From positions 46,345 through 110,344 of the forward strand of contig NZ_BQXH01000002.1 in the NCBI RefSeq assembly GCF_022836475.1: 64,000 nt of DNA, read 5' to 3'. Below are positions 1 through 9,003 of this stretch, piece by piece. A program made the translations under genes and the position numbers. The notes beneath the pieces are model-generated. The model was given only the letters and a program-made list of their open reading frames with translations. It searched no databases and had not been told where the DNA came from. Within the stretch, counting starts at the first letter, position 1. Every line of letters begins with the position of its first letter. The DNA is from Ligilactobacillus pabuli (GTDB lineage: Bacteria > Bacillota > Bacilli > Lactobacillales > Lactobacillaceae).

Positions 1-1470
1 GTAATGTTTGATCGTTGCTAACAAGTTTTCCTGTGGCAAATTAAAGCTGTCAGCCAAGCCTGCCAAAGTTTCACTTTCAAATAAGGTTTGACCCTCATTT
101 TCTTTAACGGCATGATCTAAGACCTCTGCTCCATTTTCAACACCCACTTTTGCGGCGAAATCAAGGAACATTTGCCGAGTAAAGACTGCATAGCTGGCCT
201 TGTTTTGCTTCATCGCCATTGATTGCAGCATCATGTTAAAGGCATAGATGTTTTCATTGACAAAACGGTCGCCTTCTTCGTTGACAAAGACCACTTCTCC
301 ACCGGTGGTAAAGCCCTTGATCCCGTTGATTGGATCCATATACAAGAGCGGTGCATCCGTTGGGAAAGCTTGGACATAGTTCATCACTAACTGGGCGGAT
401 TCATGGATCAAGTCTTTTGAACCAACTTCTTTAGTCATCAGATAACCGTCGCCCGCACTAGAAGGCATCCCTGTCAGCAACATGTGATCCGTATTCCAGC
501 CCTGCTTGTGGACTAAGTCACGGTTGCCGCCGATGCCGCCGGTCGCAACAATCACTGCCTTAGCGTTAAATTTGATAACTTTGCCATCTTGGTCTTCCGC
601 AATGACCCCCGTGACTTTGTGATCTTGATAAATCAAATGTTTAGCAGCTGTATTAAAAATAAAGTCGACCCCATTTTCCTGAGCCTTGGCGGTCATTTGT
701 GGGACATAGCCTTGGGAAGCGTGTCCGCCATTGAACCAGTGGAAAGTATTAAACAAGCCAGTATAGTAATTATCGACTTGCCCTGAATAGTCAACACCGT
801 TTTCCTTACACCAAGAAACATTATCAGCAGAGGAGTTAATGAAGTCCAGCCAAATCGAACCATTAGCCCGGTACTGACCCATTTGATGTTCAGCAGTCAT
901 GATTTCATTTGGAGTAATATGAATCCCCAATTCCTGCTGGCGTTCAGAGTTGATGGCAAATTGCCCTTCAACACCACCACCGTTGCCGCCAGTTGCGGCT
1001 AATTTTTCGATCACGATTGCATCCACATCGTCTTGGCCTGCTTGCACCGCAGCGGATAAACCAGAAATCCCTGACCCGATGATCACTAAATCTTTGGTGA
1101 TTTCTTGGTCAAATTTGTCATAACTGGCAGCTGGGTCAGTGATGTTTTCAGTCTTTACACTGGCTGGAGCAGCAGCTTTCTGTGGTCCAAGTTCAGAAAT
1201 GTCACCTGCTTGTTCTAAGGCATTTTTAACTGCATCCATGATTCCTTTTGAACTCTTAGTTGCACCGGAAACAATGTCGACCGCATAATTTTGGGCTGCG
1301 ACGATCATTTCTGGCACCTTTTTAACTGTCTGTTGAGAAACAGCCTCTGTGTCATTCGTTTCATCCACGGTCACCTGAGCGATCTTACCATTTTCGATCA
1401 AGACCGTCACTTTTGTTTCTCCACCAAATCCTTGTGAAACACCTGCATAACTTCCATCTGTCAAACTCAT
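1..1470 (-). CDS. Fumarate reductase/urocanate reductase-like flavoprotein (C-terminus outside window)
   Basis: About 490 residues are visible, and the C-terminus runs off the left edge of the window. The N-terminal ~90 residues form an FMN-binding domain with the motif DIVSGAT, where FMN is normally attached covalently to the Thr by ApbE. From about residue 115 a flavoprotein domain follows, with the FAD dinucleotide motif LVIIGSGISGLSAAVQAG and later VIVATGGIGGNRD. This FMN plus FAD arrangement is typical of soluble fumarate reductases and related urocanate or cinnamate reductases, which use an enoate as electron acceptor. The ATG has a strong GGGAGG site 8 nt upstream. The LysR gene next door in the same orientation may regulate it (inference). 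Substrate identity cannot be read from the sequence. A second, broken member of the family lies at 62.0-62.7 kb. Confidence 0.88.
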   Translation of the reverse strand, partial: MSLTDGSYAGVSQGFGGETKVTVLIENGKIAQVTVDETNDTEAVSQQTVKKVPEMIVAAQNYAVDIVSGATKSSKGIMDAVKNALEQAGDISELGPQKAAAPASVKTENITDPAASYDKFDQEITKDLVIIGSGISGLSAAVQAGQDDVDAIVIEKLAATGGNGGGVEGQFAINSERQQELGIHITPNEIMTAEHQMGQYRANGSIWLDFINSSADNVSWCKENGVDYSGQVDNYYTGLFNTFHWFNGGHASQGYVPQMTAKAQENGVDFIFNTAAKHLIYQDHKVTGVIAEDQDGKVIKFNAKAVIVATGGIGGNRDLVHKQGWNTDHMLLTGMPSSAGDGYLMTKEVGSKDLIHESAQLVMNYVQAFPTDAPLLYMDPINGIKGFTTGGEVVFVNEEGDRFVNENIYAFNMMLQSMAMKQNKASYAVFTRQMFLDFAAKVGVENGAEVLDHAVKENEGQTLFESETLAGLADSFNLPQENLLATIKHY

Positions 1471-1589
1471 CTGTCTGACCTCCCAGTCTTTTCCTAGGCC
1501 CAAAACCGCTGTTGCCGCTCGTACACCATTTTTCCAGTAGTTTGAATGCCCGGTTTCTTTTACATGTGAATTGTATCACATAAACTGGC

Positions 1590-1632
1590 AAAATAAAAAG
1601 AAGCCCAACTAATGTCTGAATAAGTTGAGCTT
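1590..1632 (-). terminator. Rho-independent terminator after the LysR gene
   Basis: On the minus strand a 10-bp stem (AAGCTCAACT with AGTTGGGCTT, one G-T pair) is followed by CTTTTTATTTT. The stem overlaps the stop codon of the LysR gene. Confidence 0.75.
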
Positions 1633-2539
1633 AATTATCGTGAAAATGGGCCACGATTCCCTGCATCAATTGTTCTTCAATTGGACTGAGCTGATTTTCC
1701 GGTTGCGTCACCCAGGCATACCGACTACTGCCAAATTTCAAGTCTGCCACCGGCAACGGCAAAAATTCCGCGCGTTTGTCCTGGTAAAGACTGTTGCGCA
1801 ATTGAAAATCGCGTAAGAAGGTCACCGCCCGAAATTTTTGTAAAAACTCATAGATGACTTGCAAGTTATCCGTCACTAACGAGATATTCAAACGACCATA
1901 CTTCTTTTGAAAACGGTCAAGGTCGGCCATTAACTGATCATCATCATAGAGCACAAATTCTTGTTCTAACAAGACTTCGATGGAAACTGGCTGCCCCGCC
2001 TCTTGCAAGTAGTGTTGTTGCATTGTATAAAACTGGGGCGCCCCGCTTAAACAATCATGGACATCTAAGCCCCCTAACAGGCTGCGCGAAGCTGGACAAT
2101 ATGTCAAAAAAGCCGCGTCATACTGCAACTTGCGAACTCCTCGTACCGCAAGAGTCGGATTCGTTTGGACCAGCTGGACTTTAAACTCTGGATACTGATC
2201 TTGGACCTCTAACAAGGCATCTACAAAAGGCCGCGAGATCTCATCACTAACTGCCAGCCGGAAAACATCGCGTTGCTGAGTTTTTAACTGTTCAATTTTG
2301 AAATTTAAGTCATGATAAGAACGCAAAACCTGACGCGCCTGGTCAATCACTGCCTCTCCGCTAGTCGTCACGACGATTCCCGTATGTGTGCGGGTAAAAA
2401 TCGTTAAGCCCAGCTGTTGTTCGATTCGAGCGATTGCCTGGGACAAACCCGATTGGCTAATTTTTAACTTGTAGGCCGCTTTAGAAATCAAGCCTTCATC
2501 AGCGATGGCCACCAAATAATAAAGCTGTTGAATCGTCAT
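1631..2539 (-). CDS. LysR family transcriptional regulator
   Basis: This is a 302-residue LysR-type regulator. The N-terminal winged helix-turn-helix is clear (ISKAAYKLKISQSGLSQAI, roughly residues 17-35), followed by a linker helix and a two-lobed effector-binding domain. A GTG three codons upstream is in frame, but the ATG is preferred because GAGGTG sits 6 nt before it. The gene lies directly upstream of the fumarate reductase-like flavoprotein in the same orientation, separated by a terminator, so it is probably its own unit. A role in controlling the flavoprotein or the broken enoate reductase at 3.6-4.9 kb is inference. The neighbouring upstream gene is a second, inactivated LysR of similar architecture. 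Confidence 0.88.
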   Translation of the reverse strand: MTIQQLYYLVAIADEGLISKAAYKLKISQSGLSQAIARIEQQLGLTIFTRTHTGIVVTTSGEAVIDQARQVLRSYHDLNFKIEQLKTQQRDVFRLAVSDEISRPFVDALLEVQDQYPEFKVQLVQTNPTLAVRGVRKLQYDAAFLTYCPASRSLLGGLDVHDCLSGAPQFYTMQQHYLQEAGQPVSIEVLLEQEFVLYDDDQLMADLDRFQKKYGRLNISLVTDNLQVIYEFLQKFRAVTFLRDFQLRNSLYQDKRAEFLPLPVADLKFGSSRYAWVTQPENQLSPIEEQLMQGIVAHFHDN

Positions 2540-2664
2540 GTCTTTCACCTCATTTATCTATCACCAAGCATACTACATTCGCCGAATTTTCCCCAGTGAA
2601 ATTTGCTTAAGTTTTCACATTAATACTGTGAGTAGGGGGTTATCCCACAAAATTGACCTCGTAA

Positions 2665-3564
2665 TTAAAAGCGAATTCCCTGCAAAAATTTTTCCTGCAA
2701 GGGTGTTAAACTTTGCCCAGCGCGCGTAATAATACCATAGCGAAAATGTTGCCCAGATACTTGTCCAACATCTGCAATTTCATGAGGAATTAGCGGATCA
2801 GCGGAACTAGCATACAAGCGACGGTCGATCTGAGTGTCGCGAATAATTGAGACTGCCTGAAACTTCCGCATGGTTTCTAAGATCACGCGAAATGAAGTCG
2901 ACTGCACAATGACGTTTAACTCGTCTGTTTGCCGCGCTAACTTTTTAACAAAAGCCGCAATGTAGTCATCGATGAACAAGGCAAATTCCTGTTCCAATAC
3001 CAACTCTAACGGCAACGGTCCCTGGTAGTTTGCCAAATAATGATTGGCCGTGGTGTAGAGTTTAAACTGACCACTACCAATTGCACGAAAATCCAAGCCA
3101 TCCAACAAATGCACTGCTGCCTGGTCAACCGCAATCAAGCCAGCATCATACTCTTGTGCTTTCACGGCTCTAATAATTTCTCGCACCGTATTTTCTGCCA
3201 GATATGCCCGAAAATTGGGCTGGCCCGCCTGAAACTTCAACAACCAATCTAGCAAGGTACTGGGAACTTCATTCATGACTCCTAAGCGAAATGGCGCGGT
3301 CGGCACAGCCAACTCACTCAAGTCTGTCTGCATCAAACCCAATTGTTTTTCAATTTCTTTAGCTCGTGTGATAACTTTCAATCCCGCTAAAGTCGGCCGC
3401 GAACCTAGTCTGGTCCGTTGAAACAGCTGCACCCCTAATTCAGCCTCTAGCTTATCCAGCGATTGACTCAAGCCCGACTGACTCAGATTTAAATTTTTAG
3501 CTGCCCGTGAAATCGTCTAAGCTTGTGCCAATTCCACCACATAGTGCATCTGTTCCAAGTTCAT
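2665..3564 (-). pseudogene. LysR family regulator with an in-frame nonsense codon
   Basis: Reading from the ATG at 3564 (GGAGG upstream), the frame gives a normal LysR N-terminus (MNLEQMHYVVELAQA), then a TAG at 3517-3519 (codon 16), then continues without shift (TISRAAKNLNLSQSGLSQS...) through a complete LysR of about 299 residues. The stop lies before the recognition helix, so the product would not bind DNA unless translation restarts. A single C-to-T change of a CAG codon would explain it. No other damage is seen, so the lesion is recent or is a base-call error. It is in the same orientation as the flavoprotein cluster, downstream of the broken enoate reductase. Confidence 0.85.
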
Positions 3565-3607
3565 TTCAACTAACCTCCACCACTTATTTTAAATTAATGC
3601 TAGCCGT

Positions 3608-3645
3608 CAAAAAGAGCCGTGTCAAACTGCACACGACTCTTTTCT
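3608..3645 (-). terminator. Terminator after the enoate reductase pseudogene
   Basis: The stem GAGTCGTGTG / GACACGGCTC, flanked by A and T runs, can act in either direction. On the minus strand it follows the stop codon of the broken flavin oxidoreductase and ends in CTCTTTTT. Confidence 0.75.
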
Positions 3646-3649
3646 AGCT

Positions 3650-4871
3650 TTATTTCAAATCTTCTAAATTATATTCTGAACTCGTCCCATTCTTTAAAAC
3701 TGACTTGCTTAATGAACCTGCTTGATGCATGCTATAAATTGATTCTCTACCTGGTAAATGCGGCTCCATTTTCGGATCAGAGAACAAGTTAACTAAGCCA
3801 GGTGTGAGCTGAGAGCGTTTGATCTGTGCTGGGGAAATTTCAGACACGATTTCATTGTCACGACCTTCTACGATTTTACGGGCAATTTGCGGGTCGATCA
3901 TTGAAGCTCGACCTATTGCCACTAAATCAGTATACTTCAAAGCGTCTCTAGCAGCCTCGCCATCCATCACATTACCGACGATGATCAACTTGGTTTCTTG
4001 CGGCAAGATCGCCCGCATTAATTCGGCATAAGTTTGGTCACTGTCCGCTGGTTTTGCATCATATTGCGGTAAGGACAAATGAATGTAATCAAAGTCCAAT
4101 TCGCTGGTGAGTCGTTTGATCAATTCATTAGCTTCACGCCAGTTATAACCAACATTTTTCCCATGAACTTCTTCCGGACTGATTCGGTAGCCAATAATAA
4201 AGTCTTTTGGACCATATTCTTTAGCAACCCGGAAAACTTCTTTGGCAACTTCTAAGATAAAGAACATCCGTGAATCTAAGGAATCCCCGCCCCACTTGTC
4301 GTGCCGCCGATTAGACCAAGCAGAGAAAAATTGTTGCAGCAAGTAGTGGTTGGCTCCGTGAATCTCAACACCATCGAAGCCACAATCAATCGCGCTTTGT
4401 GGCAGCTCCAAAGTCATGGATCACTTCTAAAATATCTGCTTCAGTCATTTCTTCAACTTCATAATCCAAAAAGCCAAAGTCAAAAGATGAAGGAGCGTAG
4501 ACTTTTTCACCGAGTTGTGCGTGATAGTTAGCCTCACGACCAGAATGTTCCAACTGTAAAATGGCTTTGTTACCGTCTTTTTTCAAAGTTTGAGCTAGCT
4601 TGGTAAAGCCAGGCATCTGTTCATCTTTGTAGAGTCCTAATTGTTCCCGGTCACTGGCCCACGAACGCGATGGTCCGCCTGCTCGACTGACGTAGGTATA
4701 TTCAACGATCACCATGCCAGCTGAATTAGAGCGCTGGTTATAGTAGTTGATTGTATCTTGTGTCACATGTCCATCATCACGACCACTATTAGTCAGCATT
4801 GGCGGTTGCACGATTCGATTAGCTACTGTTGCACCATTTCTAAAGGTTACTGTATCATTTAATTTCTGCAT
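3650..4871 (-). pseudogene. NADH:flavin oxidoreductase (old yellow enzyme family), frameshifted
   Basis: Two overlapping frames make up one old-yellow-enzyme barrel of about 405 residues. Codons 1-160 start at the ATG at 4871 (GAGAGGAG upstream) and include the FMN-site region RIVQPPMLTNSGRDDG and LEHSGREAN. The rest continues in another frame from about 4394 with [19 protein letters not shown] and the FMN phosphate segment [11 protein letters not shown]. The frame breaks at CGCG (4391-4394), where the family sequence would need CGCGCG, so a CG dinucleotide seems to be lost. Intact members reduce enoates or 2,4-dienoyl compounds using FMN. The first fragment ends in the middle of the barrel, so no active product is expected. 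Confidence 0.87.
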
Positions 4872-5088
4872 GATTGACTCTCCTCTCGCTGATATTTTTA
4901 TTATATCTCATAATTTGTGAAAATAATAACAATTATAAGTGTGCTTTACATTAGGAGAACTTATGTCCCGAACAAGAGAGTTTTTTTAAACTAGCAATTT
5001 TCTTTTTAAAATTTTTTTCAATCAAATTCCTACTATTATTTGTCCACCAAAATCACTCACAATAATGTTATGTATCCCTAACTTTTTA

Positions 5089-5117
5089 TTTCCATATGTT
5101 TAAATATGGTGTACAAT
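5089..5117 (+). promoter_or_regulatory. mntH promoter with a dyad operator candidate
   Basis: TTTCCA (5089-5094) is 17 bp from TACAAT (5112-5117). Between them is the perfect inverted repeat CCATAT-N6-ATATGG (5092-5109). A dyad in the spacer is where a repressor such as MntR would bind, but it is not the Bacillus MntR consensus. The promoter lies inside the longest open frame, which is why the GTG at 5150 is taken as the start. Confidence 0.55.
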
Positions 5118-5149
5118 GGCAATTGTTCGAAAGAAAGGTGGTTTTTCAA

Positions 5150-6754
5150 GTGAGTCAAAACAAGTCTGATACTCACAAGCAGCATTACTTGATCCATTAC
5201 GCTAATGGACCTTCCCTAGAGGAAATCAACGGAACTGTCGAGGTTCCCAAAGGCAAAGGATTCTGGAAAACATTATTTATGTATTCTGGACCTGGTGCCC
5301 TAGTCGCGGTCGGTTACATGGATCCCGGTAATTGGTCAACCTCGATCACCGGTGGCCAAAATTTTTCCTACCTGTTGATGTCCGTGATTTTAATGTCGAG
5401 TTTGATTGCCATGTTACTGCAATATATGGCTGCCAAACTGGGCATTGTCAGTCAAATGGACTTGGCACAGGCCACACGCGCCCGCACTGGGAAAACTTTA
5501 GGCATCATTTTATGGCTCATGACAGAATTAGCGATCATGGCAACTGATATTGCTGAAGTTATTGGTGGTGCGATCGCCTTATATCTCTTATTCAATATTC
5601 CGCTAGTGATCGCCGTTTTCTTAACCGTCTTAGATGTCTTGTTACTGCTCTTATTAACTAAAATTGGTTTTCGGAAAATTGAAGCAATCGTGGTCTGCTT
5701 GATCTTTGTTATTTTAGCGGTCTTTATTTACCAAGTCGCTTTATCAGATCCCGACTGGGGTGCAATGTTCAAGGGCTTAATGCCAAGCGGCCAAACCTTT
5801 GCTTCCTCCCCTGATGTACAGGGTATGACACCTATTTCTGGCGCGTTAGGGATCATTGGTGCCACAGTGATGCCGCATAATTTATACTTACATTCAGCAA
5901 TTTCTCAGACCCGGAAAATTGACCACAATGATGCAGAAGACGTGGCTCGAACTGTCAGATTCTCAACTTGGGATTCAAACATTCAGTTATCACTAGCCTT
6001 TGTTGTGAATGCATTACTGTTGATCATGGGTGTGGCAGTGTTCAAATCAGGAACTGTTGAAGATCCATCATTCTTCGGTTTGTACCAAGCACTCTCAGAC
6101 ACTTCGAAGTTAAGTAACGGTCTCTTGATCGGCGTCGCTAAATCCGGAGTCTTATCAACATTATTTGCCGTGGCTCTTTTAGCTTCTGGGCAAAACTCAA
6201 CGATTACCGGGACCCTAACTGGCCAAGTCGTCATGGAAGGGTTTATTCACATGAAGATGCCGCTTTGGGCTCGTCGTTTAGTAACTCGTTTGATCTCTGT
6301 CATTCCCGTTTTGATTGCCGTTCTTTCAACTAGCGGTCAAAGCGAAGTCCAACAACACGTTGCCATTAACAACTTAATGAACAACTCCCAGGTTTTCTTA
6401 GCGTTTGCCCTACCATTTTCGATGTTGCCATTATTGATGTTAACAAATAGTAAAACTGAAATGGGCCAACGCTTTAAAAACTCACTGTGGGTCAATGTTT
6501 TAGGCTGGGCGTCAGTTATTGGACTAACCTACTTAAACATGATCGGTTTACCCGGTTCGATCGAAGCCTTCTTCGGGACTAACCCTACGGCAGCTCAAGT
6601 CGTCTTATCAGACCGGATCGCCTATGTCATCATCGCCTTGATCATCGCCTTACTGATCTGGACAGTCTACGACTTGTATCGTGGTGACAAACAACTAGCT
6701 CAAAAGGAACTGCTGGCAAAACAACAAACTCAAGGAGGACAAGCTAATGACTAA
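5150..6754 (+). CDS. mntH: Nramp family Mn(II)/divalent metal transporter
   Basis: This 534-residue multi-pass membrane protein imports Mn(II) or related metals with protons. The family signatures are both present: GYMDPGNWSTSITGG in helix 1, with the metal-binding Asp and Asn, and MPHNLYLHS in helix 6. Eleven or so hydrophobic helices follow. The start is the GTG preceded by AAAGGTGG; the frame stays open 18 codons further upstream, but that part overlaps the promoter. The last codons overlap the start of a universal stress protein, so the two are translationally coupled. This pairing of Nramp and Usp genes recurs in lactobacilli. Mn uptake is important in this group as protection against oxygen. 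Confidence 0.93.
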   Translation: MSQNKSDTHKQHYLIHYANGPSLEEINGTVEVPKGKGFWKTLFMYSGPGALVAVGYMDPGNWSTSITGGQNFSYLLMSVILMSSLIAMLLQYMAAKLGIVSQMDLAQATRARTGKTLGIILWLMTELAIMATDIAEVIGGAIALYLLFNIPLVIAVFLTVLDVLLLLLLTKIGFRKIEAIVVCLIFVILAVFIYQVALSDPDWGAMFKGLMPSGQTFASSPDVQGMTPISGALGIIGATVMPHNLYLHSAISQTRKIDHNDAEDVARTVRFSTWDSNIQLSLAFVVNALLLIMGVAVFKSGTVEDPSFFGLYQALSDTSKLSNGLLIGVAKSGVLSTLFAVALLASGQNSTITGTLTGQVVMEGFIHMKMPLWARRLVTRLISVIPVLIAVLSTSGQSEVQQHVAINNLMNNSQVFLAFALPFSMLPLLMLTNSKTEMGQRFKNSLWVNVLGWASVIGLTYLNMIGLPGSIEAFFGTNPTAAQVVLSDRIAYVIIALIIALLIWTVYDLYRGDKQLAQKELLAKQQTQGGQAND

Positions 6755-7187
6755 GATGCAAACTAAATTTTCCCGTCTTTTGGTAGGAACTGACGATTCA
6801 CATGACTCGCAGTTGGCCTTTCAGTACGCTATCAATTACGCCAAAGAAAACGACGCTGAGCTCTTTATCGTGTCTGTACTCGAAAGCGACGAAATGAACG
6901 TTTACCAGGCTTTAGATGATGATTATATTCATGGTGAACGACAAGCATTAGAAGAACATGTCCGCCAGTATGAAGCAACCGCTAAACAAGCTGGTGTCAA
7001 ACAAGTCCACACGATCATCGCAGAAGGTAATCCTGGCAAGACGATCGTCAACGATGTCATTCCAGAAATTCAGCCTGACCTGTTGATCATCGGTTCTTTT
7101 GATAAGCAAGGTGTCGCGAAACGCTTTGGCTCTGAAGCTGCTTATATGGCTAAATATTCGCCAGTTTCAGTTCTAGTAATGCGTTAA
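6747..7187 (+). CDS. Universal stress protein (UspA family)
   Basis: This 146-residue cytoplasmic protein has the UspA fold: an N-terminal strand with LLVGTDDSHDSQLAFQYA and a C-terminal nucleotide-binding segment IIGSFDKQGVAKRFGSEAA followed by SPVSVLVMR. Members often bind ATP and dimerise; the glycine-rich loop is present but not a perfect match to the ATP-binding consensus. The ATG overlaps the 3' end of mntH by 8 nt, with AAGGAGG 8 nt upstream, so it is co-transcribed and translationally coupled with the metal transporter. A role in the stress response linked to metal supply is inference. A strong terminator follows. Confidence 0.9.
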   Translation: MTKMQTKFSRLLVGTDDSHDSQLAFQYAINYAKENDAELFIVSVLESDEMNVYQALDDDYIHGERQALEEHVRQYEATAKQAGVKQVHTIIAEGNPGKTIVNDVIPEIQPDLLIIGSFDKQGVAKRFGSEAAYMAKYSPVSVLVMR

Positions 7188-7256
7188 TTCAACTTTTAAA
7201 TTTTTTCTCTTAACTAATCGCTAAAATGCGGACCTTAAAATAAAATTTCACACAAA

Positions 7257-7306
7257 GAAATGCGCCATAATGTTGGAGAACAACTCCCATTATGACGCAT
7301 TTTTGT
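7257..7306 (+). terminator. Terminator of the mntH-usp operon
   Basis: A long stem (AAATGCG, CATAATG and GGAG paired with CTCC, TTATG and CGCATTT) is followed by TTTTTG. Confidence 0.8.
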
Positions 7307-7430
7307 CGTGTACTTTAGTTACCAGTTGCTTTCAAACTCTCTACCAAATTATGCCATCAAATTAAAAGAAAAAGCATAACAACAAGTGTTACACTTCTTC
7401 ATTGATTTGTTTAAGCCAAGTCTAGTTCAA

Positions 7431-8234
7431 TCAGTAATTATGATCGTCATGAAAATCGTCATAGTCATCATAAATTTCATGGTTGACCCAGCCTTCGATC
7501 CAGGCATCGCTTGTGTTATCATGACCCATTGGTTCATTACCGTGCTTAATAATATACCACAGCAACTGCACTGGTAACGACATTAACCAGATGGTAAACA
7601 GCATATCGCCTACCCCACTCCAGGTCCAAGACCTTTTGACTGGCTGAGCACGATTACTTAATTTAACCTGCTTTTTAACCACCCGTTTAGTGATTGCCAC
7701 CATTCCTTTGGCTTGACGTGCTGGTGAGTCGTTTAAGAGATGCTTCTTGCCAAAAATCAGGTGTTTCCAGTTCCAATTCGAATAGTATGGACCAGTGAAA
7801 CCGCCAGGTGCAAATGATAAGTCACCTGTTTCGGGCATAAAAAGCAGCACATTTTCTGTGCCCATTAATCCTAGATAAGACCCATTATCTTGTTGCAGCT
7901 GGTGTTTGACTAGCGCAGCTTTAAGCGTTCCTGCTGGTGTATCCACATCGACACCAGTCACCGGGTTAACCTGGCCATCAAAATTAGCTGCTATTTGCGC
8001 CCGATGCACAATATAGATTTGGAAATTCTGCGGGTGCTTAGTTTGTGATAATGGCTTGATTTCTTGTTCCAGCTCAGCAATTTGTGCCTGACTAAAAAAA
8101 TCTCGGTCCTGATAAATATGCCGACTGACATTGGGTTTGATTGGCATGGCATCTGCCTGTGCTAACTGCGGCCAGCACCACACTAAACCCAAGACCAGCA
8201 AAGGTAAGCATAAAATTTTGACTAAGTTTTTCAT
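7431..8234 (-). CDS. TPM-domain (YgcG-like) membrane-anchored protein
   Basis: This 267-residue exported protein has a signal peptide (residues 1-28, ending about AQADA), a TPM domain (about 40-170, with RDFFSQAQIAELEQEIKPL and QIYIVHRAQ), and one C-terminal transmembrane helix (about 215-235, IWLMSLPVQLLWYIIKH). The tail is unusually acidic and aromatic (YDDYDDFHDDHNY). TPM domains have been linked to thylakoid repair phosphatases and to YgcG-type membrane proteins, but no function is established for this form. Glycine repeats common at the C-terminus of YgcG are missing. AGGGGG precedes the ATG. It stands alone between convergent and unrelated genes. Confidence 0.75.
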   Translation of the reverse strand: MKNLVKILCLPLLVLGLVWCWPQLAQADAMPIKPNVSRHIYQDRDFFSQAQIAELEQEIKPLSQTKHPQNFQIYIVHRAQIAANFDGQVNPVTGVDVDTPAGTLKAALVKHQLQQDNGSYLGLMGTENVLLFMPETGDLSFAPGGFTGPYYSNWNWKHLIFGKKHLLNDSPARQAKGMVAITKRVVKKQVKLSNRAQPVKRSWTWSGVGDMLFTIWLMSLPVQLLWYIIKHGNEPMGHDNTSDAWIEGWVNHEIYDDYDDFHDDHNY

Positions 8235-8348
8235 TGGAATCCCCCTATCGCTAAACTAAGCAACCATTACTATCACTCTTATTATATTACACATCGCCTG
8301 TCTGTTTGTAGTTAACTTCCCCCCTAAATCAACTAACTTTAATCATTC

Positions 8349-8744
8349 CTACTTCCCTAAAACCTGCCGAATTCTCTCTCGGTCTTCATCGGCAGCAGTT
8401 CCTAGTGCACTCTCTAAGGTAGAACGAAGCCCGTTCTTATACCTTGCTGATGAATAACTGGTAGCTTCCACCTGCGGATATTTTTCCAATGCCTCTTCTA
8501 GCTCTTTTTTTAGCCGACGAGCCTCCTCTTCCTCGAACTCTTTTTGAGATTGCAAAAATTCCTGGCGCCGTTGCTCTTGAATATCTGTAATTTTTGCTTG
8601 GAGTTTCTGGTCATGCTCACTATGTTGTTTGATCAATTCCAAGTCTTGATCAGAAACGCCCTCCCGATTAATTACCTTTTCAAACCCGTATTGTTCCAAT
8701 AACATAGCTCTTAAATCATCATCTAGTGTTGTGTATCGTCTCAT
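8349..8744 (-). CDS. Hypothetical coiled-coil protein
   Basis: A 131-residue soluble protein with no family I recognise. The middle (about residues 45-90) is highly charged and helical, with runs such as QKEFEEEEARRLKKELEEA that should form a coiled coil; the ends are less regular. The ATG has AGGAGG 8 nt upstream. It lies downstream of a strong promoter and a structured, terminator-ending leader (8791-8969), so its expression may depend on read-through of that terminator, or the leader may be an independent small RNA. Confidence 0.6.
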   Translation of the reverse strand: MRRYTTLDDDLRAMLLEQYGFEKVINREGVSDQDLELIKQHSEHDQKLQAKITDIQEQRRQEFLQSQKEFEEEEARRLKKELEEALEKYPQVEATSYSSARYKNGLRSTLESALGTAADEDRERIRQVLGK

Positions 8745-8790
8745 AACTGCCTCCTGTTTAACGTCGCGTGGACTTTATTAGATTAATAAA

Positions 8791-8934
8791 GAAAAACCGT
8801 GCTCGGAAATACGAACACGGTTAGGCGACGTATATCCGTTTACAGTGAAGCACCTTACCATAAGGGCAGGTTGCTACTAGGTCAAAGTGTGTAACCACTC
8901 GCTAGTTCTTGATATAACACGATATTTAATTATT
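8791..8934 (-). ncRNA. Candidate structured RNA or attenuated leader
   Basis: About 144 nt would be transcribed from the promoter at 8941-8969 and would end at a terminator (CCGTGTTCG paired with CGAGCACGG, then TTTTTC). In between are a hairpin AGTGG-loop-CACT closed by ACTAG/CTAGT and a second hairpin pairing CAACCT with AGGTGC. The terminator sits inside a longer pairing of ACGTCGC with GCGACGT just before the coiled-coil gene, which could compete with it. I do not recognise a known riboswitch or 6S RNA. No start codon with a ribosome site is obvious within it. Confidence 0.45.
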
Positions 8935-8940
8935 AAATTA

Positions 8941-8969
8941 ATGCTACCGCAAAAAATCACGGTTGTCAA
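8941..8969 (-). promoter_or_regulatory. Strong sigma-A promoter
   Basis: On the minus strand TTGACA is 17 bp from TAGCAT. It drives the candidate structured RNA and possibly the coiled-coil gene downstream. Confidence 0.65.
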
Positions 8970-9003
8970 AAAAATTTGCAGTTAACCAGTCTCGAGCAGT
9001 TCT

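Noticed and set aside
4386..4417. Programmed ribosomal frameshift in the flavin oxidoreductase
   Set aside because: The site CGCG is not slippery, there is no stimulating structure evident, and family members are single-frame; an ordinary deletion is more likely.
5096..5149. Upstream ATG start for mntH
   Set aside because: This segment contains the promoter and has no ribosome site, while the GTG at 5150 follows AAAGGTGG.
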